Shown here piece after piece: positions 24,906 to 34,037 of a stretch of 39,211 nucleotides of DNA. The notes beneath the pieces are model-generated. The model made no database searches, was not told the DNA's origin, and was given only the letters and a program-made list of their open reading frames with translations. Every line of letters begins with the position of its first letter. Within the stretch, counting starts at the first letter, position 1. The position numbers were made by a program, and so were the translations under genes. The DNA is from Bacteroidales bacterium (GTDB taxonomy: Bacteria; Bacteroidota; Bacteroidia; Bacteroidales; F082). The DNA is taken from NCBI GenBank assembly GCA_017651645.1, contig JAGCCO010000019.1:1-39211 (forward strand), in the 5' to 3' direction.

Positions 24906-25907
24906 ATGGTGAAATGGCTGTCATATCATGAATCGGGTCTTGGGGCGTCTCATCGCAACCCAACCATGGACGCATTGCGCATCTTTGCGTGTATGGGCGT
25001 GATACTTGCCCATTCAGCAGCCATGTGCTTCACTATTGATGTCGTGAAAGACGGGAGCACGGAATGGATGGTATGCTATGCCATTAAGACAGTTGCCCTG
25101 TGGTCGGTGCCCCTTTTCGCCATGCTTACGGGCTTCTTTTTCCTGAATCCCGAAAAGGACTTGCCATTGAAGAAACTGTATGGAAGGAATACCCTGCGTT
25201 TGGTGATAGCCCTTGTGTTTTGGACCTTGTTTAATGCTTTGACGGTTCACTCGAGGTTTTATCCATTTGGAGGCTTGGAAACCAATTTCTGGTATATTGG
25301 GATGTGCATCGGATTGTATATTTCGATGCCGGTCCTGAGACTTGTCGCGGGCAATGAAAAGTTGCTCTCGTATGTATGTTGGATCTGGGTTGCTTTTCGG
25401 TGTTATGATTATGTGGGAAAGTTTGTTGATGTCCCAATTGTGATTACAGACCATGTGTTTACAGAGTTTATGGGGTATTGCTTATGGGGATATTACTTGA
25501 GCAAATTGGCATTGGACAGGAAACGGGCGAGTGTGGTTTATTTGCTTGGATTGTGCGCTGCGTTGGCAGCTGTCATACTGCCTTTGTTGACTGATGGGAA
25601 AGTGAGTTTTGAGTATGCTGACCCTGCACCGATTCTTGCGACCTTTGCGATATTCCTGTTCACCGTCAGGCATCCGCTCAACCTCTCGGAAAAAGCGGGC
25701 AAGGTCATGGCACATTTCTCAAAGGCTACATTCGGCATCTATATGGCGCATTCCTTTGTCGTCATAGAGACTTTCAGTCGGCTGTATCGCATCTTCCCCA
25801 ATCCGTATGTGTTGGTTATTGTGGCGTTTTGTGTGATTTTCGGATTGAGCTACTTGATAACCTTGGTTCTGAAGCAGATACCCGTCTTCAAGGATTGGGT
25901 GGTGTAA
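24906..25907 (+). CDS. Acyltransferase-3 family membrane protein (tandem copy B)
   Basis: 333 residues, 3 bp after copy A. The core starts MDALRIFACMGVILAHSAAM and continues WSVPLFAMLTGFFFLNPEKD, then the identical block FWYIGMCIGLYISMPVLRL. The two proteins agree at well over half of the positions by eye over their whole length, with differences concentrated in the periplasmic/loop parts before residue 60 and around residues 210-240. A tandem duplication followed by divergence is the simplest reading. It may have a different acceptor position or acyl donor from copy A. Confidence 0.87.
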   Translation: MVKWLSYHESGLGASHRNPTMDALRIFACMGVILAHSAAMCFTIDVVKDGSTEWMVCYAIKTVALWSVPLFAMLTGFFFLNPEKDLPLKKLYGRNTLRLVIALVFWTLFNALTVHSRFYPFGGLETNFWYIGMCIGLYISMPVLRLVAGNEKLLSYVCWIWVAFRCYDYVGKFVDVPIVITDHVFTEFMGYCLWGYYLSKLALDRKRASVVYLLGLCAALAAVILPLLTDGKVSFEYADPAPILATFAIFLFTVRHPLNLSEKAGKVMAHFSKATFGIYMAHSFVVIETFSRLYRIFPNPYVLVIVAFCVIFGLSYLITLVLKQIPVFKDWVV

Positions 25908-25925
25908 TAGTAATTTGTTGGTTAG

Positions 25926-26903
25926 ATGGCCATGAATACACCAGTTTTATTGATCACATTCAACCGTCCGATGCATACGAGGAAGGTGTTGGAAGTCGTT
26001 TTGCGGCAAAATCCGAGTGCCTTATATGTTTTCCAAGACGGAGCTCGTAAGAATAATGATACGGATTTGACCAAATGCAACGAAGTCAGGGAAGTTATTG
26101 ATGAATTAACGCAAAATATAGATTTTCAAGTATATAAGTTTTATTCTGATAAGAATTTAGGCTGTGGTCCTGGTCCGAAGACAGCTTTGGATTGGTTCTT
26201 TTCGGAGAATGAGTATGGAATCGTTCTTGAGGATGATGCCGTTCCGCATCCCGATTTTTTCCCGTATTGTGAGGAACTTCTTTTGAAGTACAAAGATGAC
26301 GAGGATGTAAGAGCCATAGGCAGTATGCATTTGGATACGAAGACATTTGGTGATGGATCGTACTATTTCTCCATGATGAACAGGACTTTTTGTGCATGGG
26401 CCACTTGGGCAAGGGCATGGAAAGATTTTGACTTGTATCATCGGAATGTCACACGGCGACAATTCAACCAATGCTTGAAAGCTTATGGTTGTGGCTTGAG
26501 GATGCGTGAGTATTGGTGCGAACGTTTGGCCGAGGTGCAGAAAGACGCCTATCACAACAGCAGCTGGGACCAGCAGTTCTGGATGTCGATTTGGTTGCAC
26601 CATGGGAAAGGTATTATGCCTAATGTGAATCTTTCGACCAATATCGGTTTCGGGGCAGACGCAACGCATACTTTTTCTTCAAAAAGCGTGGGCTCAAATC
26701 GCAAGTCAACTTCAATAATGCCGTTGAAGCACCCCACCTCCACCAGAATACAATCAAAGGCAGATTGGCGTTTTCAGGCTCTCTATTTCGATCCAGGCCA
26801 ATATGGATGGAAGGGGTGGAAGAACTTTCCGTTTAGGCTGAATAAACGGATCAAGAGGATGGTTGGCCATGAAGGTCCATGGTTGAGAAAAAAGCAATTG
26901 TGA
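25926..26903 (+). CDS. Glycosyltransferase, GT2/GNT-I-like (HlpA type)
   Basis: 325 residues (ATG at 25932 is an alternative start). It begins PVLLITFNRPMHTRKVLEVV and has the metal motif GIVLEDDAVPHPDFF (EDD). NRTFCAWATWARAWKDFDLY lies where HlpA-like glycosyltransferases of capsule loci have an aromatic acceptor region. There is no membrane segment. It would add a sugar to the repeat unit; substrate unknown. Its plan resembles the gene at 14849 but the sequences are not close. It is 18 bp from the acyltransferase stop. Confidence 0.82.
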   Translation: MAMNTPVLLITFNRPMHTRKVLEVVLRQNPSALYVFQDGARKNNDTDLTKCNEVREVIDELTQNIDFQVYKFYSDKNLGCGPGPKTALDWFFSENEYGIVLEDDAVPHPDFFPYCEELLLKYKDDEDVRAIGSMHLDTKTFGDGSYYFSMMNRTFCAWATWARAWKDFDLYHRNVTRRQFNQCLKAYGCGLRMREYWCERLAEVQKDAYHNSSWDQQFWMSIWLHHGKGIMPNVNLSTNIGFGADATHTFSSKSVGSNRKSTSIMPLKHPTSTRIQSKADWRFQALYFDPGQYGWKGWKNFPFRLNKRIKRMVGHEGPWLRKKQL

Positions 26904-26954
26904 ATTTGTCTGTATTTCACATAGCCGAATTCTAGTCAGTTTTGTTTGCCAAAT

Positions 26955-27788
26955 ATGAAACTTTCAATCATTACCATAAACCGTAACAATGCCATAGGTC
27001 TTGAAAAGACTTTGCGCAGTGTGGCTTCTCAAACCTACAGGGAATTTGAGTATCTTGTCATCGACGGGGCTTCTACAGATAACAGTGTAGATGTAATCAA
27101 GTCTCATGAGTCGGAGTTCACCCATATGCGATGGGTCTCTGAACCCGACAAGGGCATCTATAACGCCATGAACAAAGGGCTTCGGATGGCTTCGGGTGAG
27201 TATGTCCAAATTCTCAATTCGGGTGATGAGCTGGCATCCGCCGATGTCGTCGAAAAGATGCTGAAAGCCTTGTGTGAGAAGGGCAATCCTGAGATCCTCT
27301 ATGGCAACATGATCAAGGCTTTTGCCGATGGAAGACGGGTACGTGACCGTGGGTTTGCGGGCGAGGCCCCTACCATGTATGGTTTCATTCGTGGTACCTT
27401 GAATCACGATCCGGTTTATATCCGTAGATCGTTGTTCGACAAATTCGGGTATTATCGGGAGGACTTGCCGATAACCGCCGATTGGCGATGGTATGTTGAG
27501 GCTATCCCGTTTGGAGGGGTGGTCCCTAGATATGTTGACATTGACGTGACCATCTTCGACATGAACGGGATCAGCGAGACCCAGATAGAGCGTCGTGAAA
27601 AGGAAAGGGACGAGGAATTGCAGCGCATCCTTCCGATAGGTGTGTATAAAGATTACCAAAACTATTATTTCCCCATTGAACAGGTTCGTCGGTTACAACG
27701 CCATCCGCTGGCATACAAGTTGTTTTATTTTGTTGAACGGGTGCTGTTCAAGTTGGAGAAAAGGAAGAAAAGACAACAAGCGAATTGA
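26955..27788 (+). CDS. Glycosyltransferase family 2 (WcaA-like)
   Basis: 277 residues from the ATG at 26955, preferred over a TTG three codons earlier. The N-terminus is MKLSIITINRNNAIGLEKTL, with VIDGASTDNS and the metal-site equivalent QILNSGDELA. HDPVYIRRSLFDKFGYYRED and ADWRWYVEA are typical of this group. It is soluble or peripheral and inverting by family knowledge. The C-terminal 50 residues are basic. A 51-bp gap precedes it with no convincing promoter. Confidence 0.9.
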   Translation: MKLSIITINRNNAIGLEKTLRSVASQTYREFEYLVIDGASTDNSVDVIKSHESEFTHMRWVSEPDKGIYNAMNKGLRMASGEYVQILNSGDELASADVVEKMLKALCEKGNPEILYGNMIKAFADGRRVRDRGFAGEAPTMYGFIRGTLNHDPVYIRRSLFDKFGYYREDLPITADWRWYVEAIPFGGVVPRYVDIDVTIFDMNGISETQIERREKERDEELQRILPIGVYKDYQNYYFPIEQVRRLQRHPLAYKLFYFVERVLFKLEKRKKRQQAN

Positions 27789-27807
27789 TTTTGAATAGTG
27801 ATTTGAT

Positions 27808-28359
27808 ATGAAGAATCCGATAAAGAAGATTTTGGACCGAATTCGGGGTGAGCAAAACCTGGAGAAACTCATTAAGCGGGGACTTGTGGTGGGGAAGGAT
27901 TTCAACTGTATGGGCGGTGTGATCATCGACCCGTCTCATTGCTGGCATATTAAGATAGGAAACAATGTCACGTTAGCCCCTAGAGTCCATATATTGGCGC
28001 ATGATGCAAGCACTAAGCTGTTTCTCGATCATACCCGAGTGTCGAATGTTACTATTGGAGATAATGTGTTCATTGGCGCAGGAACCATAGTGTTGCCTGG
28101 TGTGTCGATTGGAAACAACGTGGTGATTGGGGCCGGCAGCCTGGTGTCAAGGGATATCCCTGACGGTTGCGTTGCCGTGGGTAATCCTGCCAGAGTGGTG
28201 AAATCCCTTGAGGAGTATTTGAATAAGGAGAGAGAGAGGATGAAAGGCGAAAATGTCTTTGGGGATGAGTTTACGTTGAGAAACCCCAATTTTGGAGAAG
28301 TGGAGCGGTCAAAGATGTTGAAGGCTGTCAAGGAAGAAGGCTGTCTTTATGTTAAGTGA
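27808..28359 (+). CDS. Left-handed beta-helix O-acetyltransferase (maltose acetyltransferase type)
   Basis: 183 residues made mostly of hexapeptide repeats. Typical blocks are HIKIGNNVTLAPRVHILAHD, TIGDNVFIGAGTIVLPGVSI and VVIGAGSLVSRDIPDGCVAV, with AVGNPARVV at the end. The His in ILAHDAS matches the catalytic His position of the family. It uses acetyl-CoA to acetylate a sugar hydroxyl in the cytoplasm. It lacks the long N-terminal extension of the genes at 6823 and 7794. The last 45 residues are a charged helical tail. It lies between two GT2 genes, which suggests that it modifies a sugar they add. Confidence 0.87.
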   Translation: MKNPIKKILDRIRGEQNLEKLIKRGLVVGKDFNCMGGVIIDPSHCWHIKIGNNVTLAPRVHILAHDASTKLFLDHTRVSNVTIGDNVFIGAGTIVLPGVSIGNNVVIGAGSLVSRDIPDGCVAVGNPARVVKSLEEYLNKERERMKGENVFGDEFTLRNPNFGEVERSKMLKAVKEEGCLYVK

Positions 28360-28376
28360 AATAAGTGCAATCGACC

Positions 28377-29369
28377 ATGGAGGTGAAACTTAGTGTCATA
28401 GTCCCCTTGTATAATTCTGCGGCATGGCTTCCAAAATGTTTGGATTCTTTGCTGTGTCAGGATTTGGATGCCTTGGAGTATGAAATCATCTGTGTGGATG
28501 ATGGCAGCCCTGACCACAGCAAGGATTTGGCTGCTTCCTATTCGGTTGAGCATCCGAATGTGAAAGTGGTGTCGCAGCCGAATCAAGGCACAGCTGGCGC
28601 CCGTAATACTGGAATGCGGTATGCGGTAGGTAAGTATCTCTGTTTCGTGGATCCCGATGACTATGTGGAAAAAAATGTCTATGGAGGTTTGGTCAAACGG
28701 ATGGAGGAGAAGGATCTGGATATGTTGCGTTTCAACTATCGGATCGTGGATGAACAGTATCGGGAGATGGAAAAGTCGGAGATGGAGAACAAATTTGACT
28801 ACTCGTCGCAGTTGATGACGGGTACGGATTTTCTGGCAAAACGTTTGGATATTTCCTGCTATGTCTGGGCTTATTTGTATCGTGCCTCACTTATTAAGGA
28901 CAATGGGATTTGGTGCCTCCAAGGGGAGTATATTGATGATTCGCCATGGTTGCCTCAGGTTTGCATGAAAGCCAATCGTGTGGATTTGACCGACCAGCGT
29001 ATCTATTACTACTATCAACGTTCCGAGGGATTGGTTCGGGCGACGAGTCCGGAAGCGATGGTGAAGAAAACGGATGGTGTGCATTCGTTGATATCTACTT
29101 TACAGCGTCAACTTAATGACGTGAAGGATGCAGGCGTGCGACAATGGTATGAGTCCATGATTGCGTTTTCTGTAACATCGTTACTTTCCATGGTGGCCTT
29201 GTCACGGTATCAGGATGCCAAGGTAACCATCAAAAGCTTGAAAAGCATGGGTGTTTTTCCGCTTCATCCCATCCCCTGGATTCCTTCGGCCAGCAAAAAA
29301 GCATCGATCATCAACTTGTCTCCACACTTATTCTGCTGGTTGTTGCACGTTAAGGATAATAAACAGTAA
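28377..29369 (+). CDS. Glycosyltransferase family 2
   Basis: 330 residues from the ATG at 28377, preferred over a GTG four codons earlier. It begins MEVKLSVIVPLYNSAAWLPK, then CVDDGSPDHS and the DxD-type FVDPDDYVEKN, the full set of GT2 landmarks. ISCYVWAYLYRASLIKDNG and YIDDSPWLPQ follow as in capsule GT2 enzymes. No membrane helices are seen. It starts 17 bp after the acetyltransferase stop. Sugar donor and acceptor are unknown. Confidence 0.9.
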   Translation: MEVKLSVIVPLYNSAAWLPKCLDSLLCQDLDALEYEIICVDDGSPDHSKDLAASYSVEHPNVKVVSQPNQGTAGARNTGMRYAVGKYLCFVDPDDYVEKNVYGGLVKRMEEKDLDMLRFNYRIVDEQYREMEKSEMENKFDYSSQLMTGTDFLAKRLDISCYVWAYLYRASLIKDNGIWCLQGEYIDDSPWLPQVCMKANRVDLTDQRIYYYYQRSEGLVRATSPEAMVKKTDGVHSLISTLQRQLNDVKDAGVRQWYESMIAFSVTSLLSMVALSRYQDAKVTIKSLKSMGVFPLHPIPWIPSASKKASIINLSPHLFCWLLHVKDNKQ

Positions 29370-29374
29370 AGACA

Positions 29375-30091
29375 ATGATACCTAAGACTATCCATTATTG
29401 TTGGTTTGGAAGAGGTGAGATGCCGGAAACGGTAGCCTATTGTGTTGAGTCGTGGCATAAATATATGCCTGATTATGAATATGTTTTATGGAATGAGGAT
29501 AATTTTGACGTGAATGTCAATCTGTATGCTAAAGAGGCATATCAGGCAAAAAAGTATGCCTTTGTGAGCGACTATGTCAGGCTGTTTGCATTATATCATT
29601 ATGGTGGTATTTATTTTGATACTGATGTTGAGGTGTTTAAGCCGTTCGATGATTTGCTTGACAATAAAGCGTTTGGAGGGTTTGAAGGAAGCAAAATCAT
29701 GCCATTAGGAACCTGTGTGTTGGCCAGTGAACAGGGGGGTGAATGGGTGAAAGAGCAATTGGATTGTTACCAAAACCGTCATTTTGTAAATGAAGACGGA
29801 TCTTATGATTTGACGACGAATGTACGGTTTATCACGGAGAAAATGAAAGAACAAGGCTTTGTCCAAGATGGCAAAGAACAGTATTTTAAGGATTTGCATG
29901 TTTATCCTGTAGAGTATTTCTGCCCCAGGCGGACTACTGGTGAGTATTTTCGTACCGAGAACACCTATTGCGACCATCTCGGAATAGGATCGTGGGCTGA
30001 AAATGGGGGTTGGAAAGACCATGTGGGGAAGTTGGTTGGCCAGAAAAACATGATCCGATTGATAAAGTTGAAGAGGAAACTGCTTGGATGA
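29375..30091 (+). CDS. Glycosyltransferase family 32 (capsular type)
   Basis: 238 residues with the classical GT32 order: IPKTIHYCWFGRGEMPETV at the start, YVLWNEDNFD, KKYAFVSDYVRLFALYHYGG and the metal motif IYFDTDVEVFKPFD (Asp82, Asp84). These enzymes transfer a sugar with retention of configuration. The gene is full length, 5 bp after the GT2. It is followed by a probable promoter, so it may close a transcription unit, although no terminator is seen. Confidence 0.92.
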   Translation: MIPKTIHYCWFGRGEMPETVAYCVESWHKYMPDYEYVLWNEDNFDVNVNLYAKEAYQAKKYAFVSDYVRLFALYHYGGIYFDTDVEVFKPFDDLLDNKAFGGFEGSKIMPLGTCVLASEQGGEWVKEQLDCYQNRHFVNEDGSYDLTTNVRFITEKMKEQGFVQDGKEQYFKDLHVYPVEYFCPRRTTGEYFRTENTYCDHLGIGSWAENGGWKDHVGKLVGQKNMIRLIKLKRKLLG

Positions 30092-30112
30092 AATGAATTT
30101 TACTATTTTTGC
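30084..30112 (+). promoter_or_regulatory. Bacteroidota-type promoter before the membrane protein gene
   Basis: TATTTTTGC at 30104-30112 matches the -7 consensus TAnnTTTG with the C that often follows it. A TTGG at 30084-30087 could be the upstream TTTG-type element, but its spacing (20 bp start to start) is shorter than at the site at 35950. The start codon follows at 30136. This would allow the last third of the locus to be transcribed separately. Confidence 0.5.
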
Positions 30113-30135
30113 ACGTTGTAATAAGAAGTAATTAT

Positions 30136-31536
30136 ATGTTGACATATTTCCCAAAATATTTCTCGTCAAGAGCAATACTCTGTTACATTATTACTTTGGT
30201 TCTGGTAAGTGGCATGTTCATGAGTCATGTCTTGCCGTTCGTGTTTATGTTGTTTGGCATTGTGTTCGTGTTTGTGTTTTTCAATTATTCCAGCAAACTC
30301 TCGATGCAATGGCATCGCTTCAGTCCTAAAGTGTTTAAAAAGAAACTGTTCTGGACAGCATTGATCATACGTGTCGTATATGTGATTTTCATTTATTATT
30401 TCTATATGAATATGACTGGAATTCCTTTCATGTTTCATACTGCTGACGAAATGGGATATCACATGATTGCCATGCTGTTGAGAGATGAGGGGTGGGATGT
30501 TTATAATATGTATGTCAATACATATTCGCTTTCAGATAGGGGATATTTCTATTGGCTTGGCATGATTTATTTCACTACTGGGAATAAGGTGTTTATTGGT
30601 CGTTTGGTGAAATGTTTCTTGGATGCCTTTGCTTGTCTGTTGATGTATAACATGGCCAAACGGAATTTTGGAGAGTTTACGGGGAGGATGGCGGCGATAT
30701 TTTATCTGATGATGCCTAACATGTGGTATTATTGCGGCATTACCTTGAAAGAAGCAGAAATGGCGTTTTTGGTGATATTGTTTGCAGAGCGGGCGGACTT
30801 CGTGTTGCATTCAAAGAAAATCACCATCGTGAGCCTGTTGCTGCCGGGCGCGATTATTTTGGCATTGTTCACTTTCCGAACGGCTTTGGCGGCCGTGCTG
30901 GTGGCTGCCCTTGTGGCGGCAATTATTTTCAGTTCCGGTAAGCAACTGGAACTATGGAAAAAAGTGATCTATGCCTCCATTTTCGGGGTATGGATGATCA
31001 TGACGGTTGGTGTGGAGATTATTGATGAGACACAACAGCTTTGGAATGGTCGAACCGAGAACCAGGAGGCTGGTTATGAATGGCGTGCCGAACGTAAGAA
31101 TGGAAATACTTTTGCCCAGTATGCTTCGGCTTCGTTATTTGCACCTGCAATTTTCACCATTCCTTTCTCAACCATGGTCACCATCCCAGAACAAGAGAAT
31201 CAAATGATGCAGAATGGAGCATATTTCATCAAGAACATCATGTCAGGATTTACCATTTTCGCTTTGTTTGTGTTGCTGTTTAGCGGCGAATGGCGAAAAC
31301 ATGTGTTGCCTATAGCAATGACGTGTGGTTATTTGGTGGTGTTGGTGTTTAGTAACTTTGCCCACTCCGAACGATTCCACTATCCTGTATTGGGGTTGGA
31401 ATTGATGTTTGCTGCGTTTGGTGTGTCTCAAGTGAAAAACAAGCAAAAAAGATGGTATACCCTATGGCTGATGTTTGTTTGCTTGGTGAATGTGGGATGG
31501 TCCTACATTAAGTTGGCAGGTCGAGGAATGTCGTAA
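30136..31536 (+). CDS. Polytopic membrane protein, GT-C-like (possible polymerase or glycosyltransferase)
   Basis: About 466 residues from the ATG at 30136; a TTG at 30109 would lie inside the promoter element and is rejected. There are roughly ten to twelve hydrophobic segments. The first large loop holds [20 protein letters not shown], an Asp-Glu motif placed as in GT39/ArnT-type GT-C enzymes. SGNK-like [20 protein letters not shown] and [20 protein letters not shown] also fit that superfamily. It might transfer a sugar from a lipid carrier in the periplasm, or act as the Wzy-like polymerase that is otherwise missing here. The sequence alone does not separate the two. Confidence 0.6.
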   Translation: MLTYFPKYFSSRAILCYIITLVLVSGMFMSHVLPFVFMLFGIVFVFVFFNYSSKLSMQWHRFSPKVFKKKLFWTALIIRVVYVIFIYYFYMNMTGIPFMFHTADEMGYHMIAMLLRDEGWDVYNMYVNTYSLSDRGYFYWLGMIYFTTGNKVFIGRLVKCFLDAFACLLMYNMAKRNFGEFTGRMAAIFYLMMPNMWYYCGITLKEAEMAFLVILFAERADFVLHSKKITIVSLLLPGAIILALFTFRTALAAVLVAALVAAIIFSSGKQLELWKKVIYASIFGVWMIMTVGVEIIDETQQLWNGRTENQEAGYEWRAERKNGNTFAQYASASLFAPAIFTIPFSTMVTIPEQENQMMQNGAYFIKNIMSGFTIFALFVLLFSGEWRKHVLPIAMTCGYLVVLVFSNFAHSERFHYPVLGLELMFAAFGVSQVKNKQKRWYTLWLMFVCLVNVGWSYIKLAGRGMS

Positions 31537-31561
31537 TCTGAAAGGATGGGAGCTGAATAAT

Positions 31562-32116
31562 ATGAGAGTGATTTGCCTGATTTTGTACTATGGTTTTGCC
31601 AGGTTTCTTCCGAAGTCCACGATACCTGTTTTAGGCCCTTTGGCCCATGGCATTCGGGCGATGCTTTGCCGTCCCCTGTTTCGGAAGGATGATTCCCACC
31701 ACGGGAAGTACCTTAACGTGGAGCAAGGAGCGTATTTTGGAAGAGGCAGCGGCTTTACGGTTGGCGATAATGTCGGGTTTGGGAAGAAATTCAGGTCACA
31801 TAACAGGGATGTCGTTATCGACGACTATCTTATGATGGGGGAAGATGTCTTGTTTCTTGGATCAGGACATAGCTTTGACAAGACTGACATTCCAATGGGG
31901 CTACAGGATGACCAGCAACGGACCCCGCTTCATATCGCAGGTGATGTATGGATTGGCGCTCGCGCCATCGTTTTGCCTGGCTGTAAACGGATAGGCCATG
32001 GGGCGATTATCGGCTCTGGCGCTGTGGTTACCAAGGATGTGCCCGATTGGGCCATTGTGGGTGGCAATCCGGCACGAGTGATCAAGTATAGGAAAGATGT
32101 TGAGGAACAAGCATGA
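31562..32116 (+). CDS. Left-handed beta-helix acyltransferase
   Basis: 184 residues from the ATG at 31562; a GTG at 31490 lies inside the membrane protein gene and adds an unrelated 24-residue leader. A short hydrophobic start ([20 protein letters not shown]) is followed by hexapeptide repeats ([53 protein letters not shown]) and NPARVIKY. The His in [11 protein letters not shown] fits the catalytic position. It is a CoA-dependent sugar acyltransferase, substrate unknown. Its stop overlaps the next start by 4 nt (ATGA). Confidence 0.87.
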   Translation: MRVICLILYYGFARFLPKSTIPVLGPLAHGIRAMLCRPLFRKDDSHHGKYLNVEQGAYFGRGSGFTVGDNVGFGKKFRSHNRDVVIDDYLMMGEDVLFLGSGHSFDKTDIPMGLQDDQQRTPLHIAGDVWIGARAIVLPGCKRIGHGAIIGSGAVVTKDVPDWAIVGGNPARVIKYRKDVEEQA

Positions 32117-33036
32117 AGGTTCTTTTTGTTGCCTCCCATAATAGCGGCCGTTTTGTGCCGTTTATCGTTGAGCAAGCGCGTGCTTTGCAATTCGTTGGCT
32201 GTGAAGTCGAGTTTTTCGGCCTAAAGGGAAAAGGTGTAAAAGGGTATTTGGCAAACCTCTCCGCTTTGAAGAAAAAGATCAAGGAGTTTTACCCCGACGT
32301 AATCCATGCTCATTATGGCCTTTCAGGCCTTTTCGCCAACTTGCAACGAAAAGTGCCGGTGGTGACAACTTATCATGGGTCCGACATCAACGATAGCAAG
32401 GTCCTCCCTTTTTCAAAATGGGCAGTCCGGCTTTCTGCTTGGAATGTTTTTGTGTCAAGGAAGACCATGGAGAAAGCTTCCCCCAAGCAAAGGTATTCGT
32501 TGGTTCCTTGCGGCATAGACTTCACCGATTTGCAATTGACCCCAAAGCTTGAAGCGCGGAAACGAATGCGTTTGAAAGAAAATAAGCGTTATGTTTTGTT
32601 TGCAGGCGCTTTCGACAATCAGGTGAAAAACGCGGCTCTGGCAAAAGCTTCCGTCGCAGGACTTGGAGATGAAACGGAATTGGTTGAACTGAAGGGCTAT
32701 AACCGTGATGAAGTTACGCTGTTGATGTGTGCATGCGACGCCTTTTTGCTGACGTCGTTTTCGGAGGGCTCACCCCAAGTGATTAAAGAAGCCATGGCGT
32801 GTGGCTGTCCCATCGTGAGTGTGGATGTCGGTGATGTCAAAGAAAGGGTTGGAGATGTTGATGGCTGTTATGTGGCTTCTTCTTTTGATGCAAAGGAATT
32901 GACCGAACTTCTGGGAAAAGCGCTGGCTTTTGAGGGCAGGACCAGCGGCCGCGAACGACTCGCTAATGATGGTCTTGAAAACTTGAAAGTGGCTTCTGAG
33001 TTATTAAATATTTATGAAAAGGTAGTGCAATCATGA
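32113..33036 (+). CDS. Glycosyltransferase family 4
   Basis: 307 residues of GT-B fold. The N-terminal domain contains [10 protein letters not shown] and [14 protein letters not shown]; the donor site is [20 protein letters not shown] with the expected Glu-x7-Glu, followed by [16 protein letters not shown]. It is shorter than many GT4 enzymes but has all core parts. It would retain configuration and use a nucleotide sugar. It overlaps its neighbours by 4 nt on both sides and so belongs to a translationally coupled block with the FemAB-like and DUF354 genes. Confidence 0.9.
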   Translation: MKVLFVASHNSGRFVPFIVEQARALQFVGCEVEFFGLKGKGVKGYLANLSALKKKIKEFYPDVIHAHYGLSGLFANLQRKVPVVTTYHGSDINDSKVLPFSKWAVRLSAWNVFVSRKTMEKASPKQRYSLVPCGIDFTDLQLTPKLEARKRMRLKENKRYVLFAGAFDNQVKNAALAKASVAGLGDETELVELKGYNRDEVTLLMCACDAFLLTSFSEGSPQVIKEAMACGCPIVSVDVGDVKERVGDVDGCYVASSFDAKELTELLGKALAFEGRTSGRERLANDGLENLKVASELLNIYEKVVQS

Positions 33037-34037
33037 TGAAACTTGTTGAAGGCCATAGTATTGATGCATCTTTGTGGGCGGCTTTGGTGAATGAATCCCG
33101 AGTCGCCACTTGGTTCCAGACCCAAGAGGCATTTGCCTTTTTTGAGAGCCTTTCGTTTTTTGAGGCATTTGCCTGTGCCGTTGAGTCGGATGGAAAGATG
33201 AAGGGTGTTGTGGTCGGATACATTCAAAAAGATGGCGGAAAGATAAAGCAGTTTTTTTCCAGAAGGGCAATCGTGATAGGAGGACCGCTGCTGTCGGACG
33301 AAATCACTGATGAGGAACTTGTTTTTTTGTTGTCGGCTTTGAAAAAGAAGCTTCGGAAAAAAGCGATATTCATCGAAACACGTAATTTCAATGACTACAG
33401 TCGTTGGCGGTCGGTTTTCGAACAATTGGGGTTTGGTTATGAACCACATTATGATGTTCAAGTAGAAACGACCTCGATGGAGTTGGTAAATAGTAAGTTG
33501 GATAGGAATAGGAAACGTAACATCAAAAAAGCGTTGGAAAATGGTTTGGTGATCGATGAAAACCCAAGTGTGGAAGATTTGAAGACGTTGTATTCGATGC
33601 TTGATGAATTGTACACTACCAAAGTTAAGACTCCATTGTTTCCGTACGAGTTTTTTGATAAGTTAAGCAAAACTCCTTCATCACGCTTTTTCTTGGCCAA
33701 AAACGCTGAAGGCCAGTTACTTGGCGGTTTGGTTTGTGTGGTATTGGAACATCGTTGTGTTTATGCATGGTTGGCCTGTGGAGATGATTTCAATCATAAG
33801 GCATTATCACCTTCAGTGATGGTCAATTATGCGGGTGTCAGCTATGCAGCAAGACAGGGAGTGTCGCGTTTTGATTTCATGGGCGCGGGCAAACCTGATG
33901 ACGGAGGCTATGGTGTACGCGATTTCAAGTTGAAGTTCGGAGGCGATTTGGTGGAATACGGGCGCTTTGTCCATGTGTGCAACCGCCTGTTGTTTGGTAT
34001 CGGAAAACTGGCTGTAAGCCTATTGAAGAAAGCATGA
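33033..34037 (+). CDS. FemAB-like acyl/aminoacyl transferase (GNAT fold)
   Basis: 334 residues. It resembles FemAB/BioF2-type double-GNAT proteins: SRVATWFQTQEAFAFFESLS near the start, FSRRAIVIGGPLLSDEI, then KLDRNRKRNIKKALENGLVI and the C-terminal RFDFMGAGKPDDGGYGVRDF followed by KLKFGGDLVEYG. Members join amino acids from aminoacyl-tRNA to peptidoglycan, or act in exopolysaccharide loci in an unknown way. Here it may add an amino acid or acyl group to a sugar amine. An ATG directly follows the first, so the start may be 33036. Confidence 0.8.
   Translation: MMKLVEGHSIDASLWAALVNESRVATWFQTQEAFAFFESLSFFEAFACAVESDGKMKGVVVGYIQKDGGKIKQFFSRRAIVIGGPLLSDEITDEELVFLLSALKKKLRKKAIFIETRNFNDYSRWRSVFEQLGFGYEPHYDVQVETTSMELVNSKLDRNRKRNIKKALENGLVIDENPSVEDLKTLYSMLDELYTTKVKTPLFPYEFFDKLSKTPSSRFFLAKNAEGQLLGGLVCVVLEHRCVYAWLACGDDFNHKALSPSVMVNYAGVSYAARQGVSRFDFMGAGKPDDGGYGVRDFKLKFGGDLVEYGRFVHVCNRLLFGIGKLAVSLLKKA

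Noticed and set aside
31490..31561. Upstream GTG start for the LbH acyltransferase
   Set aside because: It lies inside the membrane protein gene and adds 24 unrelated residues; the ATG at 31562 fits the family and the gap.
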